Part shown: piece by piece, positions 23,364-31,394 of the stretch | Layout of the letters: each line of letters starts with the position of its first letter | How positions within the stretch are numbered: position 1 is the first letter of the stretch | Assembly: GCF_001424565.1 (NCBI RefSeq) | Contig: NZ_LMOL01000038.1 | Location: 1 to 37,121, forward strand | Length of the DNA stretch: 37,121 nt | Source: Arthrobacter sp. Leaf141 | Lineage (GTDB): Bacteria > Actinomycetota > Actinomycetes > Actinomycetales > Micrococcaceae | Direction: 5' to 3' | Program-made: the position numbers and the translations under genes | Notes under the pieces: generated by a model | Database searches by the model: none | What the model was told of the DNA's origin: nothing | Seen by the model: the letters and a program-made list of their open reading frames with translations, nothing else

Positions 23364-24411
23364 CATTGACGCCTCGGGGTTCCTTGAGCCAACCCGTCGC
23401 GATGGATGGTGTGGCTTCCTGCCGCGTCAAGGACAGTTGCTCGTGAACTGCCTTGTTAATGCCCCACTTCGGCGGGAAAAAGGGCTCACCGAGCTTCATG
23501 CCGGGTAGGTAGCGCTGTTTGATCCGGGTACGCGTGCCGATGCCGGCTGCTGAAGGGTGAGCAACCCTGGCGTACTTATCGGTCTCACAAAATAGATTTT
23601 GACAGTCAATCATTGCCAAGGGGCGACCAAAAAGGTCGCGGAATTCGAGTTCATAATGAGCGAATTCTTCTTCTTGATGATCGACGGCCCAGCGAATCAG
23701 GTCCTGCGCGCTCAGGCCTGCAGTATCGAGGAAACATTTGGCCAAGCCACTTCGAGCACCAGGTCCTGCAACGACGAACTCATTCTCATCGAAATTTATG
23801 AGGGTGCTGTAGTTCAGGTCGATCGTTAGCTGGAAGGCGAGAAAGGGTCCCAGCGACGGGTATGACGACAGTATCTCGTAGACCTGTTCCAGGCTGCCGG
23901 CGGCGAGAACTTCATCTGCAGCGCCAGAGGCCAGAATGTGTTCTACGAGCCGCAGATGGTTGAGATGTTTCCGGCGTGCCCCGAAGGGCGGAGGCGGGAT
24001 GATGTAGGCGGGGGAGTAGACCCTCTCACCTCGCAGCATCGCCGCCTCCAAGGCTTTGTCGATGACATCCGAGTCAAACGTTGCGGTAGATACGGTCCCA
24101 ATGTTGGCTTCAATCAGTCGCCATGTTTCCGGTTTATTGAAGAAGCGGTACAGCAGAGTCCGCAACAGAATGTTTTCTGCGTCCTGAGGACCTTCGTACA
24201 GGACGCGGATGAGATCCTGGGATACACGATCGGCAGACCGGTAGGCATTAGTGAAGCGATGGCCCGAAAGAATCGGGTCGATTGACCACGGCCCCGGTTC
24301 TCCGCGCAGACGCCCGTGATACATTTCCTGGCGTTCAGAAGCGACAAACCAGTAGCTGGCCAACACATCGCTTGCTACCAGCTTTCGGGATCCAACCCGG
24401 ATCGACCTCAT
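23335..24411 (-). CDS. Helical HhH-like protein of the 5-hmdU-DNA kinase / thymine pyrophosphorylase type
   Basis: A 358-residue protein, started at the ATG 24409-24411 because AGGAG lies 6 nt upstream; the frame is open 20 codons further. Motifs: SYWFVASERQEMY, FTNAYRSADRVSQDLIR, LLRTLLYRFFNKPETWRLIE, a helix-hairpin-helix-like SYPSLGPFLAFQLTIDLNY, and DCQNLFCETDKYARVAHP. These are the conserved stretches of the helical domain found with 5-hydroxymethyldeoxyuridine DNA kinases and alpha-glutamyl/putrescinyl-thymine pyrophosphorylases of phage hypermodified-thymine pathways. That domain has a DNA-glycosylase-like fold and acts on DNA. It is convergent with the hydroxymethylase-like gene, with which it shares 29 bp. 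No kinase P-loop is fused to it; the separate kinase at 21756 might serve. Confidence 0.75.
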   Translation of the reverse strand: MRSIRVGSRKLVASDVLASYWFVASERQEMYHGRLRGEPGPWSIDPILSGHRFTNAYRSADRVSQDLIRVLYEGPQDAENILLRTLLYRFFNKPETWRLIEANIGTVSTATFDSDVIDKALEAAMLRGERVYSPAYIIPPPPFGARRKHLNHLRLVEHILASGAADEVLAAGSLEQVYEILSSYPSLGPFLAFQLTIDLNYSTLINFDENEFVVAGPGARSGLAKCFLDTAGLSAQDLIRWAVDHQEEEFAHYELEFRDLFGRPLAMIDCQNLFCETDKYARVAHPSAAGIGTRTRIKQRYLPGMKLGEPFFPPKWGINKAVHEQLSLTRQEATPSIATGWLKEPRGVNASDFAPVLF

Positions 24412-24778
24412 GGTCACTCCTAATGAAGCTTGAGTTTGCGCGCCGGTTCGACTGCATGTCGATCCCACCAAGCACGGGTGGTGCGAAGGCTATTCTCCCA
24501 CTTTTCGGAATACGCGTCGTCAATGTGATCACGTAGCCCGGGCGTAAAGAACTGCACATCTGCGAGGAGCCGATCGGCAATATTTCAATCGACTCGACTC
24601 CAGCGTAGTCAGCCGACGTCGCGAAGAGGATTCGAACGGTTACCAATTGATCATACGGTGACCGCCCCCAAGCCGGTCAGTCATCGACCTGCATAAGTTC
24701 AGGTAAAGACCAGGTACGGGAGACCCGCACGACCAGACGCGCTGAGGCGGGGGATTACTGTGGTGGCCATTCTCATGG
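24412..24778. other. Intergenic stretch upstream of the helical DNA-modification gene
   Basis: It contains the ribosome site TTAGGAG for the 23335-24411 gene and presumably its promoter; I see no convincing -35/-10 pair. An open frame continues upstream to 24646 in another phase but has no recognisable motif. It holds no RNA gene that I can identify. Confidence 0.35.
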
Positions 24779-24961
24779 CTATTCAGGTCTGCTGAGTGAT
24801 CGCGAGATGGCCTGGATGGGGTAAGTCGCCAGCCGGGTAATCCCGGCAACCATCAGAAGAATCCCCACGGCGGTCAGCTGCCCTATAAACATCAGCAGCG
24901 CCACGACCAGCGTTCCGCCGTAGGTAAGGGAAAAACTCAATGTGTCCACATCAGAAAGCAT
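24779..24961 (-). CDS. Small two-helix membrane protein, 60 aa
   Basis: The ATG lies in the last codons of the recombinase gene (11-nt overlap), which suggests coupling. The product has two hydrophobic segments (about residues 12-26 and 27-46) and a short basic tail (ISRSLSRPE). No family recognised. It could be a passenger carried with the recombinase, a hydrophobic toxin-like peptide or a chance frame; the overlap and the hydrophobic pattern argue mildly for a real gene. Confidence 0.45.
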   Translation of the reverse strand: MLSDVDTLSFSLTYGGTLVVALLMFIGQLTAVGILLMVAGITRLATYPIQAISRSLSRPE

Positions 24962-25550
24962 TAGCGGTTACCAAGTCGCCGGCAGGGGAGCGGGGTGGCA
25001 GGTGCCGGTACAAGGTGGTGCGTTTCAGCCCGGTCTTGGCAGTGATCTCTTTCATGGAGAGGCCTTTATCCCGCAGCAAGGCGGCGTGTTCGAGCTTGTC
25101 GGCATCGATCACGGAAGGCCGTCCAGTACGCCGGCCGTTGGCTGATGCGACCGCCCGGGCGTGTGAGGCCCGTTCTGCCGCGTAGGTCCGTTCCATCTCT
25201 GCGAAGAGTGCAAGCAGGATAACGGCGAGCTGTGCCATGGGACTGTTCGGGTTGGAAGTGTCGATAGGCAGGGGATCAGCGAGCGTCCTAACTCCGACGC
25301 CACGTTCCTTTAGTTCGTGGACCAGGTTCAGGGTGTCCCGCACGGTCCGTCCTAGCCGGTCTAGGGTGTGGACCACAAGCACATCTCCGTCCCTGGCGTG
25401 ACGTAACGCGTCCTGAAGCCCCGCGCGATCCCTGGTGGCGCCGGACTTCTTATCGGAGAAGACGGTCTCGATGCCGGCGGCCGCCAAAGCATCCAACTGC
25501 CGGGCGAGGTCTTGCTTCACTGTTGATACACGCGCATAACCAATCTCCAT
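24951..25550 (-). CDS. Serine recombinase (resolvase/invertase family)
   Basis: A 199-residue site-specific recombinase. The start IGYARVSTVKQDLARQL carries the catalytic Ser (Ser10), SGATRDRAGL and VVHTLDRLGRTVRDTL follow with the active-site Arg residues, and a C-terminal HTH (DKGLSMKEITAKTGLKRTTLYRHL) binds DNA. The ATG at 25548-25550 is preferred over the TTG two codons upstream. On plasmids such enzymes resolve multimers or belong to Tn3-like elements. It sits at the edge of the captured choline block. The 330 bp upstream would be the place for its res site. Confidence 0.9.
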   Translation of the reverse strand: MEIGYARVSTVKQDLARQLDALAAAGIETVFSDKKSGATRDRAGLQDALRHARDGDVLVVHTLDRLGRTVRDTLNLVHELKERGVGVRTLADPLPIDTSNPNSPMAQLAVILLALFAEMERTYAAERASHARAVASANGRRTGRPSVIDADKLEHAALLRDKGLSMKEITAKTGLKRTTLYRHLPPRSPAGDLVTANAF

Positions 25551-25879
25551 GCCCAAACCGTACCGAAAGTTGTCTCTGTGACAGGTGATTGTGGCGGGAG
25601 TTTTGGAACAACATACGGGATAGTCAGATTACGCGGCATCTAAACGATCCCGACCCGCGGGGGAGTGTCCCACTAGAAGTGTCCCGGTTCTAAGGAAGTG
25701 GGATGGGCTCATTCAGTCGGCCAGCCAACCAGGTTCGACAGAGAATCGGGAGTGGCAGCGATTCTTACCCTGTATGGGATGAGATGTGCGAGGCACTCGA
25801 TTACCCGGGACAAGCGACGGCAACGCTGCTAGGGTCGCACCGGGGGGCACCTTCGTCTCTCATTTACGAAGGGTAGTTT
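25551..25879. other. Possible res site / insertion-element remnant
   Basis: No gene. GTGTCCC occurs at 25665-25671 and 25679-25685, and TCCCACT (25668-25674) is complementary to AGTGGGA (25697-25703). This repeat pattern ahead of the recombinase may be a recombination site or the end of a lost insertion sequence. Confidence 0.4.
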
Positions 25880-25966
25880 GTGACTACACCATCAGTTCTC
25901 GACGCGGCCTCATTCCTCGGCTACGGGTTCGACATCTACGGCGGCCACCGGGTAGCGGCCGGCTAG
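25880..25966 (+). pseudogene. Truncated gene start, 28 codons
   Basis: GTG with AAGGG just upstream opens a frame beginning VTTPSVLDAASFLGYGFDIYG that stops after 28 codons at 25966, within the remnant of the APC permease on the other strand. The residues look like a genuine protein start of unknown family. A deletion or recombination seems to have joined two gene fragments head to head here. Confidence 0.35.
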
Positions 25967-26207
25967 TTCGGCGAAGCAGAGCGCCACCATCAGCTGCCCG
26001 GCGAAAACAAGGGGCCAAGACCACGCGTAGGCGGGGCCGGCCATGGAGAAACCAAAGTAGAACAGCTGGAAAACGCCGGTGAGGATGGAGATGTAGCTGA
26101 CTCCGGCCGCGAAACTGGGCGAATTTGCCGATGCTGCGGTCCAGGGTCTGGGCATAGCCGAACTCGTCCATGCCGCTTGAATCAGCACTCTTGCTGGGTT
26201 CGAACAT
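25935..26207 (-). pseudogene. APC-family amino acid/choline permease, broken 5' fragment
   Basis: A good ribosome site (AAGGAG) precedes the ATG at 26205-26207. The product begins MFEPSKSADSSGMDEFGYAQ and runs to GKFA; an extra C then shifts the frame. The next phase continues with SFAAGVSYISILTGVFQLF and VFAGQLMVALCFAELAGRYPV, the first two helices of APC superfamily permeases. The sequence then degenerates and stops near 25910. It follows betB, where Arthrobacter-type choline operons carry an uptake permease. With a frameshift and a missing C-terminus it cannot work. Confidence 0.8.
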
Positions 26208-26276
26208 CTGAACTCCTTAGTGGAAAAGCACGATGGTGATGACCCGTGGCCGCCATTGGACGCGGGTTATATCGGC

Positions 26277-26306
26277 GGCCGGGCACCGCGCCCGCGGCGC
26301 CCGGCC
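26277..26306 (-). terminator. GC-rich hairpin after betB
   Basis: GGCCGGGC (26277-26284) pairs with GCCCGGCC (26299-26306) across a 14-nt loop, 22 nt after the betB stop on the minus strand and before the permease remnant. There is no T-run, so it may attenuate, not fully terminate. Confidence 0.55.
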
Positions 26307-26328
26307 ATATCCCCCAAATGCTGGTGTG

Positions 26329-27882
26329 CTAGCCGGCGGCCCCGCCCCCGGCGTCACTGGCAGGTGAGCCGAACCAGCCGCTGGGCGCGGGCTGGATGTT
26401 TTGCCAGATATGTTTTGCCTCGCGGTATTCGTTGAGGCCCGCGCTGCCAAGTTCACGGCCTATGCCGGACTTCCCAAAACCGCCCCACTCCGCCTGCGGG
26501 ACGTAGGGGTGGTAGTCATTGATCCATACTGTTCCGTGCCGCAGGGCTCCCGCAACGCGTTGCGCTTTCGACGCGTCGGACGTCCAGACAGCACCCGCCA
26601 GGCCGTACTCCGTGTCGTTGGCGATGACGACGGCCTCCACCTCGGTCCGGAACGTTTCGATGGTCAGTACCGGGCCGAAGGATTCTTCCTGCAGCACGCT
26701 CATGCCGGAGCGGCAGTTGGCGAGCACTGTGGGTGGGTAGAAGAAACCGTCCGCAAGCTTTCCATCTTCCGGGATGTAGCCGCCGCACAAAAGCTCGGCG
26801 CCCTCCGCGATGCCGGCCTGGACGTAGGCGTGGACCTGGTCGCGGTGCTTGGCGGAAATCAGCGGGCCTGTTTCTGCGTCGGGATCAAACGGCCCACCCA
26901 TCCGGATCTTTTTCGCCCGTTTCACAACCTCTGCGACAAAGCGCTCGGCAATCCCCTCCTCGACGACGAGCCGCGCCCCTGCCGAACAGACCTGGCCTGA
27001 GTGCAGGAACACGGCGGTCAGTGCATTGTCGACGGCGGCGTCCCAGTCCGCGTCCGCGAAGACGACATTGGGGTTCTTCCCGCCGAGCTCGAAGGCGACG
27101 CGCTTCACGGTCTCCGCGGCGGCCGCCATGATGGTCTGGCCCGTGGCCAGGCTCCCGGTCAGGGAGACGAGGTCCACGCGCGGGTCAGAACTGAGGAGGG
27201 GGCCCACCCTCGACCCGCTTCCGGTGACCAGGTTGGCGACCCCGGCGGGGACCCCGGCCTCTGCGAGCGTTTCCATCAGCAGGATGGACGTCGACGGCGT
27301 GAGCTCGCTGGGTTTGAGCACGAAGGAATTTCCCGCGACGAGCGCCGGCGCCACTTTCCAGGCCGCCTGCAGGAGCGGGTAGTTCCAGGGAGCGATGAGG
27401 GCACAGACGCCGAGCGGTTCGTAGACCACCCGGCTGATGGCGTTCGGCCGGCCCGTATCGATGACCCGGCCGGCATCGAGGCCCGCTATCTTGCCGTAAT
27501 AACGGAAACACGCGGCAATGTCGTCGATGTCGTATTCGGCCTCGACGAGGCGCTTGCCTGTGTCCAACGACTCGGCCCGGGCATAAGCCGCCTTGTCCCG
27601 CTCAAGCAGCCCGGCGATGCGAAGCAGGACCTCGCCACGTTCGATATCGGTCAGCCGGCGCCACGCGCCGCCGTCGAACGCGGCCCGGGCACTGGCGATG
27701 GCGCGCTCCGCGTCTTCCACGGTCGACGAGGCGACAACCGCCACCTCGCGCCCGTCCGCCGGGCAGCGTACAACTGTTGTCCCGCCGTCGGACGCCTGCT
27801 GCCAGGCGCCGTCAATGTACAGGCCCTTGATGCCGTCCCGCGCTTTCCCGGAGTGGTGGACTTGTTCAACGGTTGCGGTCAT
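26329..27882 (-). CDS. betB: Betaine aldehyde dehydrogenase
   Basis: A 517-residue NAD(P)-dependent aldehyde dehydrogenase, second step of choline oxidation (betaine aldehyde to glycine betaine). Motifs: FELGGKNPNVVFADAD with the general-base Glu, SGQVCSAGARLVVEE with the nucleophilic Cys, APWNYPLLQAAWKVAPALVAG, and EESFGPVLTI near the C-terminus. The length is typical, with a short Gly/Ala-rich tail. AAGGAG precedes the ATG. It follows betA by 31 bp and is presumably co-transcribed from the TTGAAC-N4-GTTCAA promoter. Other aldehydes cannot be excluded, but the partner dehydrogenase and regulator make this role likely. Confidence 0.9.
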   Translation of the reverse strand: MTATVEQVHHSGKARDGIKGLYIDGAWQQASDGGTTVVRCPADGREVAVVASSTVEDAERAIASARAAFDGGAWRRLTDIERGEVLLRIAGLLERDKAAYARAESLDTGKRLVEAEYDIDDIAACFRYYGKIAGLDAGRVIDTGRPNAISRVVYEPLGVCALIAPWNYPLLQAAWKVAPALVAGNSFVLKPSELTPSTSILLMETLAEAGVPAGVANLVTGSGSRVGPLLSSDPRVDLVSLTGSLATGQTIMAAAAETVKRVAFELGGKNPNVVFADADWDAAVDNALTAVFLHSGQVCSAGARLVVEEGIAERFVAEVVKRAKKIRMGGPFDPDAETGPLISAKHRDQVHAYVQAGIAEGAELLCGGYIPEDGKLADGFFYPPTVLANCRSGMSVLQEESFGPVLTIETFRTEVEAVVIANDTEYGLAGAVWTSDASKAQRVAGALRHGTVWINDYHPYVPQAEWGGFGKSGIGRELGSAGLNEYREAKHIWQNIQPAPSGWFGSPASDAGGGAAG

Positions 27883-27913
27883 GATTTCTCCTTATCCAGT
27901 GCATCAATTATGT

Positions 27914-29623
27914 CTAGGTCGTTGCCGCAGGGGCAGCAGGGCCGGCAGTCTTACGCTCCAGCGGGCTGATTCCGTGCCGGTAGAACTCGGCATGCTGCGG
28001 CGCCAGCGGTGCCTTCCCCGCGATCAGGTCGGCTGCCTTCTCGGCGAGCATCATGACGGGGGCGTAGATGTTGCCGTTGGTCACGTACGGCATGGCCGAG
28101 GCGTCCACAACCCGGAGGCCCTGCGTTCCGTGGACGGACATGTCGAGCGGGTTCACCACCGCCATCGGATCGGACTCCGGCCCCATCTTGGCGGTGCAGG
28201 AGGGGTGCAGGGCGGTTTCCGCGTCACGGGCCACCCAGTCCAGGATTTCCGCGTCGGTGCGGACGCTTTGTCCGGGCGAAAGTTCCCCGCCGTTGAAGGG
28301 CGTCATGGCGGACTGGCCAAGAATATCGCGGGCCACGTGGATGGCCTCCACCCATTCGCGACGGTCCTGCTCGGTGGAGAGGTAGTTGAAGAGCATGGAC
28401 GGGTGGACGGTGGGGTCCGTCGACTTGATCTTGAGGGTGCCGCGGGCATCGGAGTACATGGGGCCGATGTGCACCTGGTACCCGTGCTTGGCGTCCGCCT
28501 TCTGGCCGTCGTAGCGCACGGCCACCGGCAGGAAATGGAACATCAGGTTCGGGTAGGCCACATCCTCGTTGGAGCGGACGAACCCGCCGCCCTCGAAGTG
28601 GTTCGTGGCAGCAGGGCCCTTGCGTCCCAGCAGCCACTGCAGGCCGATGAGCGGATAGCGCCACAGGTCCAGGTTGGGCTGCATGGACACCGGCTGGGTG
28701 CAGGCGTGCTGGATGTAGACCTCCAGGTGGTCCTGCAGGTTCTCGCCGACGCCGGGAAGGTTGACCACGGGGTTGATTCCGAGGGAGTTGAGGTGCCCGG
28801 CTTCGCCTACGCCGGAGAGCTGCAGCAGCTGAGGGGTGTTGATGGCGCCGCCGGACAGGATGACCTCGCCGGCGTTGACCACATGGGTCTGGCCGTTGCG
28901 GCGGTAGGTGACGCCGGTGGCCACCGTGCCCTTGAAGTTGACTTTGGTGACCATCGCCCGGGTGAGGACTGTGAGGTTCGGACGGCCGGTGTTGGGGCGG
29001 ATGTGTGCCCGGGATGCCGAGAGGCGCTGGCCCTTGTGGACGTTTCGGTCGAAGGCCGCGAAGCCTTCCTGGCGGTAGCCGTTGACGTCGTCGGTCAGGG
29101 GGTAGCCGACTTCCTGGGCTGCCTTGAAGAAGGCTTGGAAGAGCGGGTTGGTGGCCGGGCCACGTTCCAGGACGAGCGGGCCGTCGTGGCCGCGCAGTTC
29201 GTCATCCGGGTCCGCTGCCAGCGCGTTTTCCATCTTGTTGAAGTAGGGCAGGCAGTGCGCGAAATCCCAGGTATCCATGCCGGCGTCGGCGCCCCAGCGC
29301 TCGTAATCGAGGGGGTTGCCGCGCTGGAAGATCATGCCGTTGATGGAGCTGGAGCCGCCCAGGACCTTGCCGCGGGCGTGTGCTACGCGGCGGCCGCCCA
29401 TGAAGGGTTCCGGGTCCGATTCGTAGCGCCAGTCATACAGCGGGTTACCGCTGGGGAAGGTCAGCGCGGCAGGCATCTGGATGAACAGGTCCCAGGGGTA
29501 GTCGCTGCGTCCGGCCTCGAGAACCAGGACGCTGCTGTTGCCCCCTTCGCTCAAGCGGTTGGCGAGCACGGAGCCCGCGCTTCCGCCGCCGACGATGACG
29601 TAGTCGTAGTTGGTTTTTGTCAT
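27914..29623 (-). CDS. betA: Choline dehydrogenase (GMC oxidoreductase)
   Basis: A 569-residue FAD enzyme oxidising choline to betaine aldehyde. The N-terminal dinucleotide motif YVIVGGGSAGSVLANRLSE, the GMC signature GKVLGGSSSINGMIFQRG, the second signature SGGAINTPQLLQLSGVG, the active-site region LHPSCTAKMG and the closing NGNIYAPVMMLAEKAADLI are all present. The length is within the usual range (about 550-570). It is first in the betAB pair, about 190 nt downstream of the predicted promoter whose -35 lies in a TetR-type palindrome. Some relatives oxidise other alcohols; betB and the BetI-like regulator beside it argue for choline. Confidence 0.9.
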   Translation of the reverse strand: MTKTNYDYVIVGGGSAGSVLANRLSEGGNSSVLVLEAGRSDYPWDLFIQMPAALTFPSGNPLYDWRYESDPEPFMGGRRVAHARGKVLGGSSSINGMIFQRGNPLDYERWGADAGMDTWDFAHCLPYFNKMENALAADPDDELRGHDGPLVLERGPATNPLFQAFFKAAQEVGYPLTDDVNGYRQEGFAAFDRNVHKGQRLSASRAHIRPNTGRPNLTVLTRAMVTKVNFKGTVATGVTYRRNGQTHVVNAGEVILSGGAINTPQLLQLSGVGEAGHLNSLGINPVVNLPGVGENLQDHLEVYIQHACTQPVSMQPNLDLWRYPLIGLQWLLGRKGPAATNHFEGGGFVRSNEDVAYPNLMFHFLPVAVRYDGQKADAKHGYQVHIGPMYSDARGTLKIKSTDPTVHPSMLFNYLSTEQDRREWVEAIHVARDILGQSAMTPFNGGELSPGQSVRTDAEILDWVARDAETALHPSCTAKMGPESDPMAVVNPLDMSVHGTQGLRVVDASAMPYVTNGNIYAPVMMLAEKAADLIAGKAPLAPQHAEFYRHGISPLERKTAGPAAPAATT

Positions 29624-29820
29624 GCTGGAAACTCTCTTTCTGCCTGGTGCAGGCCAGCCGCTGAGGGCTGGCGGTCCTTCTTCCGGAAGCGGTGATGCGC
29701 CGCGATACCGGACAAGTGTTGGAAATCCCTGAAGTGGTGGATGCGGACTGCTGATGCGTCAGCGCTGACTCAACGCGGTGCCGGAAATTCTTGGGGTGCG
29801 GTGTACGTAATACTCATGTC

Positions 29821-29849
29821 ACAGTAATGGACGTTGAACGACTGTTCAA
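29821..29849 (-). promoter_or_regulatory. betA promoter with TetR-type operator over the -35
   Basis: On the minus strand TTGAAC (29849-29844) is followed by 17 bp and TACTGT (29826-29821). The -35 is one arm of TTGAAC-N4-GTTCAA (29834-29849). A further half site (GTTCAA on the plus strand) is at 29869-29874. The architecture is the same as at 1986-2014 and 2122-2150. The sequence resembles BetI operators of the choline regulon as I remember them, so the BetI-like gene beside it is the likely binder. Confidence 0.72.
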
Positions 29850-29985
29850 TAGTCCGACTGTGCAAACGTTCAATATTTAACGCGGATGAAACATCCCGCC
29901 TTGGCAGGGAGGGGAAAAGCCGCTCCCGGCATTGAATATGACGGGCGGCTGTCATGAACGCGGGAACCGTACGGAAGGGCGCAGC

Positions 29986-30022
29986 GATGGAAGTGCGGAT
30001 CGCTTCGATGCGCACTTCCATC
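29986..30022 (-). terminator. Hairpin after the TetR gene
   Basis: GATGGAAGTGCG (29986-29997) is complementary over 12 bp to CGCACTTCCATC (30011-30022) with a 13-nt loop. It starts 25 nt after the regulator stop on the minus strand and should end that transcript before the betA promoter. Confidence 0.7.
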
Positions 30023-30046
30023 CGCGAAATCGGGTAAAGCAGGCCG

Positions 30047-30631
30047 CTAAGCGTCGAAGGCGATCTCTTCGGTCCGGGCGATGCTCCGCCGGATGGAATC
30101 CTTGTCAACACCAAGGAGCGCGGTGAGCCACACCCCGTTTTGCACGACGACGATGTCTGCTGCCCGCTCCCTGCATTCGTCATTGGAAAGCTCGGGCCTG
30201 GCATTGCCGATCAACGTCGCGAGCCCTTGGAGGTAGCGTTCAAACGCTGCGGCGTTGATGGAGGCGAAGTCTTCATGGGCTTGCGCCAAGGCCCATAGGT
30301 GGAGCCGCAGGGACAGGTACTGCATCGTAAGGAATTCCGGGGCCGCGACCCGCTGCAGGGCCTTCTTCAGCTGCTCGCCGGGGGACGAGTCGGGGTCGGG
30401 CGTGACCAGCATCAGGTCATGCTGGCCTATCCGGTGCAGAGCTGCACGGATCAGGCTCAGCTTGTCTTCGTAGTAGTAGTTCACCAGCCCGAGAGCCACG
30501 CCGGCCTCACGGGCCACGGCCCGCATACTGACTCCCGAAATACCGTGGCGCGACAGCAGATCCAGCGCCGCTTCGAGGATGCGCGACTGCCTGTCGACCT
30601 GTTCGCCGGGTTTCACAGTCTTTGTATCCAC
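30047..30631 (-). CDS. betI: BetI-like TetR-family regulator
   Basis: A 194-residue protein from a GTG start. The N-terminal HTH (ILEAALDLLSRHGISGVSMRAVAREAGVALGLVNYYYEDK) is standard TetR. The C-terminal part with VVQNGVWLTALLGVDKDSIRRSI matches the ligand domain of BetI (ALIDGLWLRAAL in E. coli BetI). BetI represses choline-betaine genes and is relieved by choline. Its palindromes at 29834, 2122 and 1986 would let it also act near the hydrolase/NCS1 operon. The gene name rests on resemblance and location; a regulator for another quaternary amine is possible. Confidence 0.78.
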   Translation of the reverse strand: MDTKTVKPGEQVDRQSRILEAALDLLSRHGISGVSMRAVAREAGVALGLVNYYYEDKLSLIRAALHRIGQHDLMLVTPDPDSSPGEQLKKALQRVAAPEFLTMQYLSLRLHLWALAQAHEDFASINAAAFERYLQGLATLIGNARPELSNDECRERAADIVVVQNGVWLTALLGVDKDSIRRSIARTEEIAFDA

Positions 30632-30976
30632 TTGGCCAGACTATGGGCAATACCGTGGTGGCGCATCCTGCAGCATGGTGGATGGCGGGCGTCATCGGCA
30701 TCTCATCGGCGCGGCGGCCGACAGAATACTCATCGTTAGCTAAAAGAAGGCCCAGGTGGAACGCCCGATACGCGCCACCTGGACATGTCGGCGGCTACGC
30801 TGTACTGCTTGATGGCATAGGGACACTGTCCGGCCCCACGAACCGAGGCCGCTGCGACGGTGCAGGTATGAGGAAACAAGAGCGGGTGTTGTGAATGGAG
30901 TCGGAAGCGTTGGTGAGGGATGCGAAATCCATTTTGCGTGCGGAGATACGCCTGCGTCGCCGGAACCGATCGTCGG
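30632..30976. other. Degenerate stretch between regulator and cyclodeaminase remnant
   Basis: No intact gene. The half nearer 30976 still shows decayed cyclodeaminase coding sequence on the minus strand after its stop. CCAGGTGG (30752-30759) and CCACCTGG (30775-30782) form a hairpin that may be the old terminator of that gene. Confidence 0.4.
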
Positions 30977-31394
30977 CTAACCGTTGGAAGCAAGCCACCC
31001 CAAATCTTCTATGGCATCGATGGCTCGCTCGCCGAGCAGAGCAGATGCCTTCGCAGCATCTATGGATGCCCGACGTATTGCGTCCTCGCGTTCAGGCCCT
31101 GGTTCCAGCCCAAAGGCGGCCCCAAAAGCTTGCGATGCCGAGGCGTCTTCATCGGCCAGTCGAAGAGCAACTTCTCGAAGTGAACGCGCCCGGGTGTGGA
31201 GACTGACGAGTTCCTCGCGCAGGTGTTCTCCGGCTTCTGTGTAACCGGCAACCATGGACGTCAACGAAGCGGCTACGGCCAGCATCACTCCCGCCCCCGC
31301 ACCACCACCTGGTGAACCGGAAGACTCTGCCAACGCCCGCGTCCAGACCTCAACCGTTGATGCTTGAGTTGTTTACTGCTTCAGAATCAGCCAT
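30977..31394 (-). pseudogene. Cyclodeaminase/cyclohydrolase (FTCD_C) remnant
   Basis: The frame reads STVEVWTRALAESSGS, then PGGGAGAGVMLAVAASLTSMVAGYT, the Pro-Gly-Gly-Gly start and first helix of the FTCD_C family, and ends at a TAG after about 130 codons. Past the stop the same frame still reads PTIGSGDAGVS, like the family's conserved Asp-Ala-Gly-Val region, so the stop is a mutation. A likely original ATG at 31392-31394 (MADSEAVNNSS) is one frame off. The family acts on methenyl-tetrahydrofolate and often accompanies glycine betaine/dimethylglycine/sarcosine breakdown genes, which explains its presence next to betI-betA-betB. Confidence 0.72.

Noticed and set aside
24335..24646. Open frame of 103 codons upstream of and overlapping the start of the helical DNA-modification gene
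   Set aside because: No ribosome site or motif, and the strong AGGAG before 24411 belongs to the other frame.
27593..29695. A 700-codon open frame on the plus strand opposite betA and betB
   Set aside because: It is composed of His/Val/Gly/Arg-rich sequence typical of an antisense frame in high-GC DNA; it crosses two convincing minus-strand enzymes.
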